From a bacterium (lineage in GTDB: Bacteria > Verrucomicrobiota > Verrucomicrobiia > Chthoniobacterales > Terrimicrobiaceae), in NCBI GenBank assembly GCA_009920585.1, contig RFZT01000024.1, positions 1-14,406 on the forward strand: a DNA stretch of 14,406 nt, in the 5' to 3' direction. Positions 1-6,776 of the stretch are shown here, piece by piece. The notes under the pieces are model-generated. The model ran no database searches, had not been told where the DNA came from, and was given only the letters and a program-made list of their open reading frames with translations. The translations under genes and the position numbers were made by a program. Every line of letters starts with the position of its first letter. The first letter of the stretch is position 1.

Positions 1-223
1 GACGGCCGCTGCGGTCAAACTTGACGTGACCGTCAACAAGTGCCCAGATCGTGTAATCGCGGCCGAGGCCAACATTGCGACCAGGAGTGAACTTGGTACC
101 ACGCTGACGAAGAATGATGTTACCGGCGATGACGGACTCGCCGCCAAATTTTTTCACACCGAGACGCTTGCTGATGCTGTCGCGTCCGTTTTTGACACTG
201 CCTTGTCCTTTTTTATGGGCCAT
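1..223 (-). CDS. rpmA: 50S ribosomal protein L27 (bL27), 3' end beyond window
   Basis: This gene encodes bL27, a large-subunit ribosomal protein whose N-terminal tail reaches the peptidyl transferase centre. Translating the minus strand from the ATG at 223-221 gives a protein beginning MAHKKGQGSVKNGRDS, followed by a segment with KRLGVKKFGG, GNIILRQRG and GRNVGLGRDYTIWALVDG. These are strong bL27 signatures, including the lysine-rich start. The window holds 74 codons and the gene runs off the left edge, so the C-terminus is not visible. It starts 6 nt after the rplU stop, the usual rplU-rpmA pairing. No Shine-Dalgarno sequence is seen. In many bacteria obgE and proB follow rpmA; whether they do here cannot be seen. 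Confidence 0.97.
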   Translation of the reverse strand, partial: MAHKKGQGSVKNGRDSISKRLGVKKFGGESVIAGNIILRQRGTKFTPGRNVGLGRDYTIWALVDGHVKFDRSGR

Positions 224-229
224 GAGATT

Positions 230-547
230 TTACTTGGTGGAGATGGTTTTGATTTTGAGACGGGTAAGTTGGCGGCGATGACCGACGGTGCGGTGGTAGC
301 CCTTACGTCTGCGGAATTTGAAAGCGATCACTTTGTCATCCTTAAATTGATCGACGACCTCGGCGCTGACTTTGGCGCCGGAGACGAAGGGCTCGCCGAC
401 TTGAAGATCAGCTCCATCGGATACGAGAAGAACTTCGGAAAAATTGATATCCGTACCGACTTCCGCGTCGAGTTTTTCGACGTCGATTTCGTTACCGGAC
501 TCGACTCGATATTGTTTGCCACCTGTTTGTATCACTGCGTATGCCAT
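230..547 (-). CDS. rplU: 50S ribosomal protein L21 (bL21)
   Basis: This gene encodes bL21, a 23S rRNA-binding protein of the large subunit. The 105-residue product starts MAYAVIQTGGKQYRVESG, the classical bL21 N-terminus. It carries the C-terminal segment FKFRRRKGYHRTVGHRRQ, matching the family's basic rRNA-binding end. Length is normal for the family (about 100-105 residues). It starts at the ATG at 547-545 and is followed 6 nt later by rpmA. The 48 nt between bioD and rplU hold no obvious terminator and only a weak -10-like TATTCA, so rplU-rpmA may be read partly from the upstream metabolic operon. No ribosome binding site is visible in front of the start. Confidence 0.98.
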   Translation of the reverse strand: MAYAVIQTGGKQYRVESGNEIDVEKLDAEVGTDINFSEVLLVSDGADLQVGEPFVSGAKVSAEVVDQFKDDKVIAFKFRRRKGYHRTVGHRRQLTRLKIKTISTK

Positions 548-595
548 AAGAAGACTAAGTTGAATAGGGTTGGAGAGAATGGCGGAAAAAGATTT

Positions 596-1234
596 TTATG
601 CAAGAGGAAAAATCCGCCTTAATTCCGATGCGCTTATTTCCGTCTGTCCGCACCCGATTTCCACAAGAACATTTGTGAATTGGGAAAGGACATCGCGGTT
701 GGTTTGTTTAGCGACATCATCCGGCTCGGTTGCGGAGTTGAGAATCAACCCCGGGCACTCCAGTCCGCGAGCGCGAATACTCTCAATCGTGAGTAGGGCG
801 TGATTAATGCAGCCGAGTTTATTGGCCACAACAGGGATCACGGGCAGGGCAAATCGGCAGGCGACGTCGGCGAGGGTTTCCGTTCCGGTCACAGGAACCA
901 ACCACCCGCCCGCGCCTTCAACGAGAATCGATTGTCGGGTTGCGGCTACGCCGTTGAACCAAAACTCGAGATCATCAAGCGAAATGGCGCGCTGCTCCAG
1001 AGCGGCTCCGACCAACGGTGCGGCTGGCGTGCGAAGCCAAATGGGATTGATTTCCTCCAGTGTAAGAACACTACCGGAAGCCTCGGCAAGGATAGCGACA
1101 TCATCGCGCTCGCCCGAACAAAGTGGCTTGAGTGCGACGGTATCGAAGCCCGCTTTGCGAAGGGCTCGAGTCAGCAAGGCAACGACAAAGGTTTTGCCAA
1201 CGCCGGTATCCGTACCGGTAATAAAGGCTCTCAT
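596..1234 (-). CDS. bioD: ATP-dependent dethiobiotin synthetase BioD
   Basis: BioD closes the ureido ring of dethiobiotin from 7,8-diaminopelargonate, CO2 and ATP, the penultimate step of biotin synthesis in the cytoplasm. The 212-residue protein opens with the P-loop GTDTGVGKT (residues 7-15). It has the conserved KP..SG segment with the catalytic lysine at about K36, and VEGAGGW at 105-111, matching VEGAGGW of E. coli BioD. Length is close to the family norm (about 225). The start codon overlaps the stop of the upstream ABC ATPase gene in an ATGA, arguing for translational coupling. No other biotin gene (bioA, bioB, bioF) is in the window. The pathway is therefore split, or this enzyme serves a pathway encoded elsewhere. 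Confidence 0.95.
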   Translation of the reverse strand: MRAFITGTDTGVGKTFVVALLTRALRKAGFDTVALKPLCSGERDDVAILAEASGSVLTLEEINPIWLRTPAAPLVGAALEQRAISLDDLEFWFNGVAATRQSILVEGAGGWLVPVTGTETLADVACRFALPVIPVVANKLGCINHALLTIESIRARGLECPGLILNSATEPDDVAKQTNRDVLSQFTNVLVEIGCGQTEISASELRRIFPLA

Positions 1235-2079
1235 GAACGGGGAGCCGTGAGCTCGAGAAAGACACTTTCCAGCGAGCGCTGAGGCTGGCGGGCGGCTACG
1301 AGTTTGGCGCCGGATTTGTTGATGAGTTGTTCCATTTGCTCGCGAAGCTCGGGCGTCGCATTTTCAACAATGAATTGCGTCTGACCCTCCACGCGTACGA
1401 GTTCATCGAGACTCCCTTCGCGAATCATTTCCCCGCGGGCCATGATGCCAACGCGATCGCAGATTTCTTGTACCTGCTCGAGAAGATGGGATGTGAGGAG
1501 GACGGTCTTGCCGCGTTTTTTGAGATCGAGGATGAGGTCGCGGATCTGGTGAGATCCCGCAGGATCCACTCCGGCCGTCGGTTCATCTAGGATGACGAGA
1601 CTCGGATCCTGAATGAGAGCCTGCGCCAAGCCGATGCGTTGCAGCATGCCTTTCGAAAAGCCGGCCACGCGGCGGTCACGGGCGTCATTGAGACCGACCA
1701 GATCAATCAGTTCTTCGGCCCGCTTTTTCAGCGCCGATCCGCGCATCCCACAAATCCGACCGTAGAAAACCAGCGTTTCGGTGGCCGTGAGAAATTTGTA
1801 GAAATAGGGATTTTCGGGAAGGAAGCCAACGTCGCGCCGACTTCGGTATTCCCGGCTGTCCTTCCCGCAAATGAGGGCCCGACCTTGATTCGGAGTCACC
1901 AGGCCCAAAAGCATCTTGAGTGTCGTGCTTTTCCCACAACCATTAGGGCCGAGAAGCCCATAGACCTCGCCAGGCTGAACGGTGAGGCTCAGATTGCGAA
2001 CCGCCGTGATGCGCCTGCGGCGAAGGGGAACGGGGAAAATCTTCGTGATATTCTCGATTTGGACGGCGGGTATGCTCAT
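1231..2079 (-). CDS. ABC transporter ATP-binding protein, ABC-2/NatA-like
   Basis: This is the cytoplasmic ATPase subunit of an ABC transporter, probably an ABC-2 type exporter. The 282-residue protein has a Walker A GPNGCGKST (about 44-52) and the segment GFLPENP in the Q-loop position. It has a degenerate signature FSKGMLQR (about 142-149), Walker B LVILDE (about 162-167), a D-loop and switch histidine H199 in TSHL. The PEN Q-loop, SKGM signature and C-terminal LESVFLELT are typical of the NatA/CcmA/DrrA-type subgroup. The substrate cannot be deduced. No permease gene lies next to it in this window, which is unusual for the class. It overlaps acyP upstream and bioD downstream, each by a 4-nt ATGA. 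Confidence 0.93.
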   Translation of the reverse strand: MSIPAVQIENITKIFPVPLRRRRITAVRNLSLTVQPGEVYGLLGPNGCGKSTTLKMLLGLVTPNQGRALICGKDSREYRSRRDVGFLPENPYFYKFLTATETLVFYGRICGMRGSALKKRAEELIDLVGLNDARDRRVAGFSKGMLQRIGLAQALIQDPSLVILDEPTAGVDPAGSHQIRDLILDLKKRGKTVLLTSHLLEQVQEICDRVGIMARGEMIREGSLDELVRVEGQTQFIVENATPELREQMEQLINKSGAKLVAARQPQRSLESVFLELTAPRS

Positions 2080-2348
2080 GAAACAATGTGAAAGCCTCGA
2101 AGGCCTGCGGGAAGCGGGATTTCGGATGATGACTCAAGTGTGATGTGACCCTTGAGAGAGCTTGTGCGAATGCCCTCTAGAAAATCTTTCACCTCGCTCG
2201 TGTCTCCGCTCACGATGAGCTCGACACGAGCGTCAGGCAAGTTTTTGACAGATCCGGATACATCGTATTCGCGTGCGAGATTTTTGACTAAATAACGGAA
2301 CCCGACACCTTGCACGTGCCCCTCGTAGTGGATTTGCAGGGTCTTCAT
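2076..2348 (-). CDS. acyP: Acylphosphatase
   Basis: Acylphosphatases are small cytosolic enzymes that hydrolyse carboxyl-phosphate bonds such as those of acetyl phosphate or 1,3-bisphosphoglycerate. The 90-residue product has the signature GHVQGVGFR (10-18) and the second motif GSVKNLPDARVEL (32-44). R18 and N36 correspond to the catalytic Arg and Asn of the family. The usual aromatic residue in G(W/Y)V.N is replaced by Ser33, a mild deviation. Length is standard. It is coupled by ATGA overlaps to proA upstream and to the ABC ATPase downstream. Because proA handles gamma-glutamyl phosphate, itself an acyl phosphate, the pairing may be functional, but this is inference. Confidence 0.94.
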   Translation of the reverse strand: MKTLQIHYEGHVQGVGFRYLVKNLAREYDVSGSVKNLPDARVELIVSGDTSEVKDFLEGIRTSSLKGHITLESSSEIPLPAGLRGFHIVS

Positions 2349-3523
2349 GGGCGGACCTGACCGTTCCCGCGGATGAGGTATTTATAGGTCGTCAATTCCT
2401 CCAGCCCCATGGGACCGCGGGCATGGAGTTTGTCGGTACTGATGCCGATCTCCGCTCCAAATCCAAACTCGCCGCCATCCGTGAAGCGCGTGGAGGCATT
2501 CCAATAAACCGTGGCGGAGTCGACCGCAGCCAAGAATTCCTCGGCCGTGGCGGTGTTGGCGCTGATGATGGCATCGCTATGGTGAGATCCATAAGTCTCG
2601 ATGTGGGTGACGGCCTCTTCAAGACTGCCGACAATCCGGAGCGAAAGAATGAGGTCAAGGTATTCGGTCCTCCAGGAAGCCTCGTCCGCCTCGCTGAAGT
2701 TTGGGTCCACCACGTCGCGGTGAACAAGCAGGGTTTCAACAGCATTGCAAACTCCAGGGCGCTGGCATTTGCCATTGATTAAAATCGCGGTCGCCATTTT
2801 CAGATCTGCTTCACGATCGACGTAAACGTGGCAGACTCCGTCGTAGTGCTTGATCACAGGCATGCGGGCGGAGGAAACAACGGTCTCGATGAGCGAGTGA
2901 CCGCCACGGGGGATGATCACATCCATGTATTGATTCATCGCCGCCATGATTTTCACGGCCTCACGATCCTTGGTGGGAATGAGCTGAACGGCGCCGTCTG
3001 GCAATCCCGCACGGGCTCCGCCAGCTTGAAGCGCACCGGCGATCGCGAGGTTCGAAGACAGCGCCTCCGACCCGCCCCGCAAGATCACCGCATTGCCGGT
3101 CTTGAGGCACAAGACGGCAGCATCTGCGGTCACATTCGGACGGGATTCGTAGATGATGCCGATGACGCCGATCGGGGTTCGGATTTTCGAAATTTCGATG
3201 CCATTCGGACGGGTCCAGCAACGCAGGATTTCCCCTACGGGGTCGTTGAGACTCGCCACCTGCCGGATGCCGGCGGCCATATCCGCAATGCGCTTTTCCG
3301 TGAGCCTTAGGCGATCAATCGACGCGCTGGTCAGTCCGGCTTTTTCGGCAGCGGAGGTATCCAGCGTATTAGCGGCTAGGATTTCTGGAGTGCGGGTCAG
3401 AATCTCGTCGGCCATCGCCACAAGAATGGCGTTTTTTTGATCCGCAGTGAGGCGGGCTAGCGAACGCCCTGCCTCGCGAGCTTGGCGGCCGATGGTGTGA
3501 ATTTCCTGTTCAAGCGTACTCAT
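2345..3523 (-). CDS. proA: Gamma-glutamyl phosphate reductase (glutamate-5-semialdehyde dehydrogenase)
   Basis: ProA reduces gamma-glutamyl phosphate to glutamate-5-semialdehyde with NADPH, the second step of proline synthesis. The 392-residue protein shows family motifs in order: IGIIYESRPNVT (about 121-132), LKTGNAVILRGGSEA (about 140-154), IIPRGG, and QRPGVCNAVETLLVHRD with the catalytic cysteine at about C259. Further on are NASTRFTDGGEFGFGAEIGIST and KLHARGPMGLEELTTYK. The segment between HRDV (about 271) and WRTEYLDLIL (about 284) is only about a dozen residues, where common homologues have about 35-40. This explains the short total length (E. coli has 417). The reading frame is intact. 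proB is not in the window. ATGA overlaps join it to ald upstream and acyP downstream. Confidence 0.96.
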   Translation of the reverse strand: MSTLEQEIHTIGRQAREAGRSLARLTADQKNAILVAMADEILTRTPEILAANTLDTSAAEKAGLTSASIDRLRLTEKRIADMAAGIRQVASLNDPVGEILRCWTRPNGIEISKIRTPIGVIGIIYESRPNVTADAAVLCLKTGNAVILRGGSEALSSNLAIAGALQAGGARAGLPDGAVQLIPTKDREAVKIMAAMNQYMDVIIPRGGHSLIETVVSSARMPVIKHYDGVCHVYVDREADLKMATAILINGKCQRPGVCNAVETLLVHRDVVDPNFSEADEASWRTEYLDLILSLRIVGSLEEAVTHIETYGSHHSDAIISANTATAEEFLAAVDSATVYWNASTRFTDGGEFGFGAEIGISTDKLHARGPMGLEELTTYKYLIRGNGQVRP

Positions 3524-4620
3524 GGAACAAATGGCGTGTAGTCGAGAGAATGGGCTTCGGCAACTGCTTTACATGTGACGCCCCCATCAAAAATGCTCAC
3601 ACCCTCCGCGAGACCGGGCATCCGCCGAACGGCTTCGGGGAGCGAAAAATCAGCCAAGGCCTCAATGTAACGGAATGTCGCATTCGCGAGAGCCTGTGTG
3701 GCTGTGCGGGCGTAGGCGCCAGGCATATTCGCGACGCAATAATGCACGACACCCTCTTCCACAAAGGTCGGGTTGTCATGGGTGGTGGGACGTGAGGTTT
3801 CCAAGCAACCGCCTTGATCGATCGCGATATCCACCGCGACGCTGCCCGGTTTCATGATTCGCAGCATCTCGCGGGTGATCAACTTTGGCGCACGGGCACC
3901 GGGCACCAACACCGCCCCAATCAACAGATCGACACCTGGGAGAAGATCAATGAGGCTCGACTCATTGGAATACAGCGTGTGCGCCGTATTCATGGTGATA
4001 TCGAGGAAGCGCATCCGCTCGAGGTCCACCTCAAGGATGGTGACATCCGCACCGAGGCCAGTGCCCATGCGGGCGGCATTCACTCCCGATGTTCCCCCGC
4101 CGATGACGACCACTTTTCCGGGTAGCACGCCAGGCACGCCCCCGAGGAGCACGCCCTTGCCCCCGTTATGCTTCGCTAAAAAATACCCTCCCACCAGCAC
4201 GGACATGCGGCCCGCGATTTCACTCATGGGCTCGAGCAAGGGAAGGCGGCGATTCACCGTCACAGTTTCATAAGCGATACAGGTCGCCCCGGTTTTCATG
4301 AGCGCCTCGGTGAGCGAGCGGTTCGCGGCGAGGTGGAGATAGGTGAAAAGCGTGTGATCTTTCCGAAGCAGGGAGTATTCCGAAGGCAACGGCTCCTTGA
4401 CCTTCACGATCATATTCGCGCGCTCGAAGACCTCGGCGTGTTCCTGAACAATCTCAGCGCCGGCATCCCGATAATTTTGGTCGCAGAAACCGATGTCGGC
4501 TCCTGCCTGGGTTTCCACCACGACCTTGTGGCCGTGCTTGATGAGTTGATAGGCCGCGGAAGGGAGAAGGGCCACGCGATGCTCCTGCGTTTTGATCTCC
4601 TTGGGAATTCCGATGATCAT
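3520..4620 (-). CDS. ald: Alanine dehydrogenase
   Basis: Ald interconverts L-alanine and pyruvate plus ammonia with NAD(H), linking carbon and nitrogen metabolism. The 366-residue protein begins MIIGIPKEIKTQEHRVAL. Its active-site residues align with those known from mycobacterial Ald: R15, K75 (KVKEP), H96 (TYLHLAANR) and D268 (VDIAIDQGG). The Rossmann NAD-binding loop is GGGTSGVNAARMGTGLGADV (about 174-193). Length is near the family value (about 370). It is the promoter-proximal gene of the minus-strand operon ald-proA-acyP-ABC-bioD, and its stop overlaps the proA start in an ATGA. No clear Shine-Dalgarno or strong promoter is visible upstream in 4621-4709, which it shares with a divergent gene. 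Confidence 0.97.
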   Translation of the reverse strand: MIIGIPKEIKTQEHRVALLPSAAYQLIKHGHKVVVETQAGADIGFCDQNYRDAGAEIVQEHAEVFERANMIVKVKEPLPSEYSLLRKDHTLFTYLHLAANRSLTEALMKTGATCIAYETVTVNRRLPLLEPMSEIAGRMSVLVGGYFLAKHNGGKGVLLGGVPGVLPGKVVVIGGGTSGVNAARMGTGLGADVTILEVDLERMRFLDITMNTAHTLYSNESSLIDLLPGVDLLIGAVLVPGARAPKLITREMLRIMKPGSVAVDIAIDQGGCLETSRPTTHDNPTFVEEGVVHYCVANMPGAYARTATQALANATFRYIEALADFSLPEAVRRMPGLAEGVSIFDGGVTCKAVAEAHSLDYTPFVP

Positions 4621-4697
4621 GGGATCTATTTTGCACCCGAAAGAAAATTTGCGAAAGCAGTTTCTCTCTTGATTGCAAGTCGTGTCACTGGTCTGCT

Positions 4698-4701
4698 GAG
4701 G
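4698..4701 (+). promoter_or_regulatory. Shine-Dalgarno GAGG for the GTG-started exported protein
   Basis: GAGG lies 8 nt upstream of the GTG at 4710, a normal ribosome-binding spacing. It supports choosing this GTG, which is also the only start that keeps the signal peptide. It is one of few recognisable Shine-Dalgarno sites in this window. Confidence 0.5.
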
Positions 4702-4709
4702 TTCAAATC

Positions 4710-5564
4710 GTGCATAAGGCCATTCCCATCATAGCAACTATCGGGTTACTGCTTCCATTTTCGGCCCGCGCTCAAAACGACATCGAGGCGGAATTGAAAG
4801 CCAGTTCGGATGAGCACATGCGCGAAGAACTCGGCGTCAATCCTGTCACCTCACCCTCGATCGCTACCCTACTTAACGATTTGGAGGCCTTCCGCCCGGT
4901 ACCCCTCAAGCTTCTTGAGGACGGCGCCCGTGACTCCACTTTTAATAACCGCCTGCAAACGGCTATCCATTTTGGCTCACTTGTTGCCGACGGCTTTATT
5001 CTCACCATCGCCGAACGTCCCAAGGACGTTCAAGACGTCGGCAAGGAACTCATTCGCCAAGCCCGGGCGCTCGGCATTGGAGAGCGACTGACCAAACGCA
5101 GCAAAAGCCTGCTGGATTTGAGCGACAAGGGTGATTGGATCGGGATGCGCCAGGAGTTGGTTCGCACCCAAGAGGACGTCGAAAATACCATGATGGAGCT
5201 CCGCGACGAGGAAATGGCCCACATGGTCAGCCTCGGTGGATGGCTTCGCGGATTCCAGATCGGAGCCACCAGCACCGCCGAAAAATACAGTCCCGCGAAG
5301 GCCAATATTCTCTCGAAGGCCGATGTCATTGACTACTTTATTGACCGCTTGGACACCTTGAATCCCGACCTCAAGAAGACCGAAATGGTCACGGCCCTCG
5401 TGGAGGGAATCAAAAAAATCCGCATCGTCATCATCGAGACCCAAGGGGAGACTCCAACCGAGGCCCAAGTCGCCAAATTGAAGAAATTAGCCGATGAAGC
5501 CCAGTCCATTGCTACCGCTCATGTGGATAACGAAGGCCGGTTCACAAAAACCCAAAACCCATAA
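4710..5564 (+). CDS. Exported protein of unknown function
   Basis: I do not recognise this family. The 284-residue product begins with a signal peptide: MHK, a hydrophobic stretch at about 5-17, and a likely signal peptidase I site after ARA (residue 21, before QN). The mature protein is hydrophilic, charged and probably mostly helical, with no further membrane segment, no lipobox and no cysteine. The expected location is therefore periplasm or envelope. A GTG start is chosen because it restores the signal peptide and has GAGG 8 nt upstream. It is transcribed divergently from ald, with an 89-nt gap, and is followed after 69 nt by nuoH. It is likely a real gene because codon use matches neighbours and the N-terminus is coherent, but no function can be assigned. 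Confidence 0.85.
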   Translation: MHKAIPIIATIGLLLPFSARAQNDIEAELKASSDEHMREELGVNPVTSPSIATLLNDLEAFRPVPLKLLEDGARDSTFNNRLQTAIHFGSLVADGFILTIAERPKDVQDVGKELIRQARALGIGERLTKRSKSLLDLSDKGDWIGMRQELVRTQEDVENTMMELRDEEMAHMVSLGGWLRGFQIGATSTAEKYSPAKANILSKADVIDYFIDRLDTLNPDLKKTEMVTALVEGIKKIRIVIIETQGETPTEAQVAKLKKLADEAQSIATAHVDNEGRFTKTQNP

Positions 5565-5590
5565 AAACCGACTTTTCTCCAGCTTGCGAC

Positions 5591-5618
5591 TCGACACACG
5601 GGCTGTGTCCGCTTTAAT
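5591..5618 (+). promoter_or_regulatory. Putative sigma70-type promoter for nuoH operon
   Basis: TCGACA (5591-5596) and TTTAAT (5613-5618) each match 5 of 6 bases of the bacterial -35 and -10 consensus and are separated by 16 nt. Transcription would start around 5625, giving a leader of only about ten nt before the nuoH ATG at 5634. That fits the absence of a Shine-Dalgarno sequence there. This is a visual motif match only. Confidence 0.45.
5593..5609. repeat. Inverted repeat inside the nuoH promoter spacer
   Basis: GACACA (5593-5598) and its exact reverse complement TGTGTC (5604-5609) flank a 5-nt centre, cgggc. The repeat overlaps the last part of the proposed -35 element and most of the spacer. 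It could be an operator for a dimeric regulator, or chance. Confidence 0.4.
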
Positions 5619-5633
5619 CACGATTCGTTTTTT

Positions 5634-6770
5634 ATGAACATCCTTACCGCGCTCATGCAACCGGAGGTTTTTTTGGTGTGGACCTCGTTGGCAAAGACCC
5701 TCGGCCTCCTAGGCGTGATCCTAGGTCTCGTTTCTTACACAGTTTACGCCGAACGCAAAATCTGCGCTTGGGTCCAAGATCGTGTTGGTCCTAATCGAAC
5801 CGGCATTCCGCTCACCAAGTTTCGGATCTTAGGTCTTGGCCAACCGATTGCCGACGCACTCAAGCTTCTGCTGAAGGAAAACTTCATCCCGAATGACGTA
5901 AACAAATTTTATTTCTACATCGCGCCGAAGCTCGCAATGGTCCCAGCGATCCTCGTATTGGCGGTGCTGCCCTTCGGAAGTTCTTTATTTGGAGTTCCGA
6001 TGGTGATCGCCAATATCAACGTGGGCGTTCTTTACGTTTTCGCCGTTTCCTCGCTTGGGGTCTATGGCATCGTGCTGGCCGGCTGGGCCTCGAACTCGAA
6101 ATACCCCTTCCTCGGCGGCATCCGCTCGAGCTCGCAGATGATCTCCTACGAACTGGCACTCGGTCTCTCGGTGATCCCGGTCTTCATGGTCTGCGGTACA
6201 CTGAGCATGCCCGACATCGTGCTTTGGCAACGTGAGAATGGCTGGATGGTCGCTCCTTTTTGGGCCAAGGGCCTGAATTGGCAAATGATTCTCTCCGCAG
6301 ACATCCAAGGCATCCTTGGTGCATTCGTCGCCGGATTTTCGCTTCAGAGGATTCTGCTCTGGATCCCCATGCTGATTTCTTTCGTGATTTTCCTCATCGC
6401 CATGTTCGCGGAGACGAACCGCCTTCCCTTCGATCTTCCCGAGGCCGAGCAGGAACTCGTCGGCGGCTACCACACGGAATATTCCGGAATGGGATTTGCG
6501 CTATTTTTCCTTGGTGAATACGCCGCAATGATCGCCGGTTCCGGTGTGATCGTGACGCTTTTCCTCGGTGGCTGGAGCCTCCCTCTTCTGCCGGACGGAT
6601 CCTTTCCAGGTATTCCCGGCGTGCTATTTGGCCTCATGAATATCGGCGTCTTCTTCGCCAAGGTGATCGCCCTTTTGGTGCTGTTCATCTGGGTGCGCTG
6701 GACTCTACCGCGCTTCCGTTATGAGGTGAATATCTTCATCGCCGCCTTCATCGTGGCCTACGTCAAATAA
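5634..6770 (+). CDS. nuoH: NADH-quinone oxidoreductase subunit H (complex I)
   Basis: NuoH is the membrane subunit of respiratory complex I that contacts the hydrophilic arm and helps form the quinone-binding chamber. The 378-residue product is strongly hydrophobic with about eight or nine membrane segments. It contains YAERKICAWVQDRVGPNR (about 38-55), LGQPIADALKLLLKE (about 68-82), and FAETNRLPFDLPEAEQELV followed by GGYHTEYSGM (about 257-285), the best-conserved NuoH loop motifs. It is longer than E. coli NuoH (325), with extra sequence around residues 190-225. No other nuo gene is next to it. hisD follows after only 6 nt, so it appears to head a mixed operon. It starts at the ATG at 5634 with no Shine-Dalgarno and a candidate promoter immediately upstream. 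Confidence 0.96.
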   Translation: MNILTALMQPEVFLVWTSLAKTLGLLGVILGLVSYTVYAERKICAWVQDRVGPNRTGIPLTKFRILGLGQPIADALKLLLKENFIPNDVNKFYFYIAPKLAMVPAILVLAVLPFGSSLFGVPMVIANINVGVLYVFAVSSLGVYGIVLAGWASNSKYPFLGGIRSSSQMISYELALGLSVIPVFMVCGTLSMPDIVLWQRENGWMVAPFWAKGLNWQMILSADIQGILGAFVAGFSLQRILLWIPMLISFVIFLIAMFAETNRLPFDLPEAEQELVGGYHTEYSGMGFALFFLGEYAAMIAGSGVIVTLFLGGWSLPLLPDGSFPGIPGVLFGLMNIGVFFAKVIALLVLFIWVRWTLPRFRYEVNIFIAAFIVAYVK

Positions 6771-6776
6771 TCCCCA

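Noticed and set aside
548..595. Separate promoter or L21 leader before rplU
   Set aside because: Only a weak TATTCA with a poor -35 is visible and no stable hairpin in the 48 nt, so neither is supported.
4621..4709. Promoter for ald in the divergent gap
   Set aside because: The best minus-strand pair (TTCGCA and CAAAAT, 16 nt apart) matches only 4 of 6 bases in each element; too weak to list.
4977..5468. Antisense ORF of 163 codons opposite the exported protein
   Set aside because: The plus strand has a signal peptide, SD and consistent codon use; the antisense product lacks a start signal and any motif.
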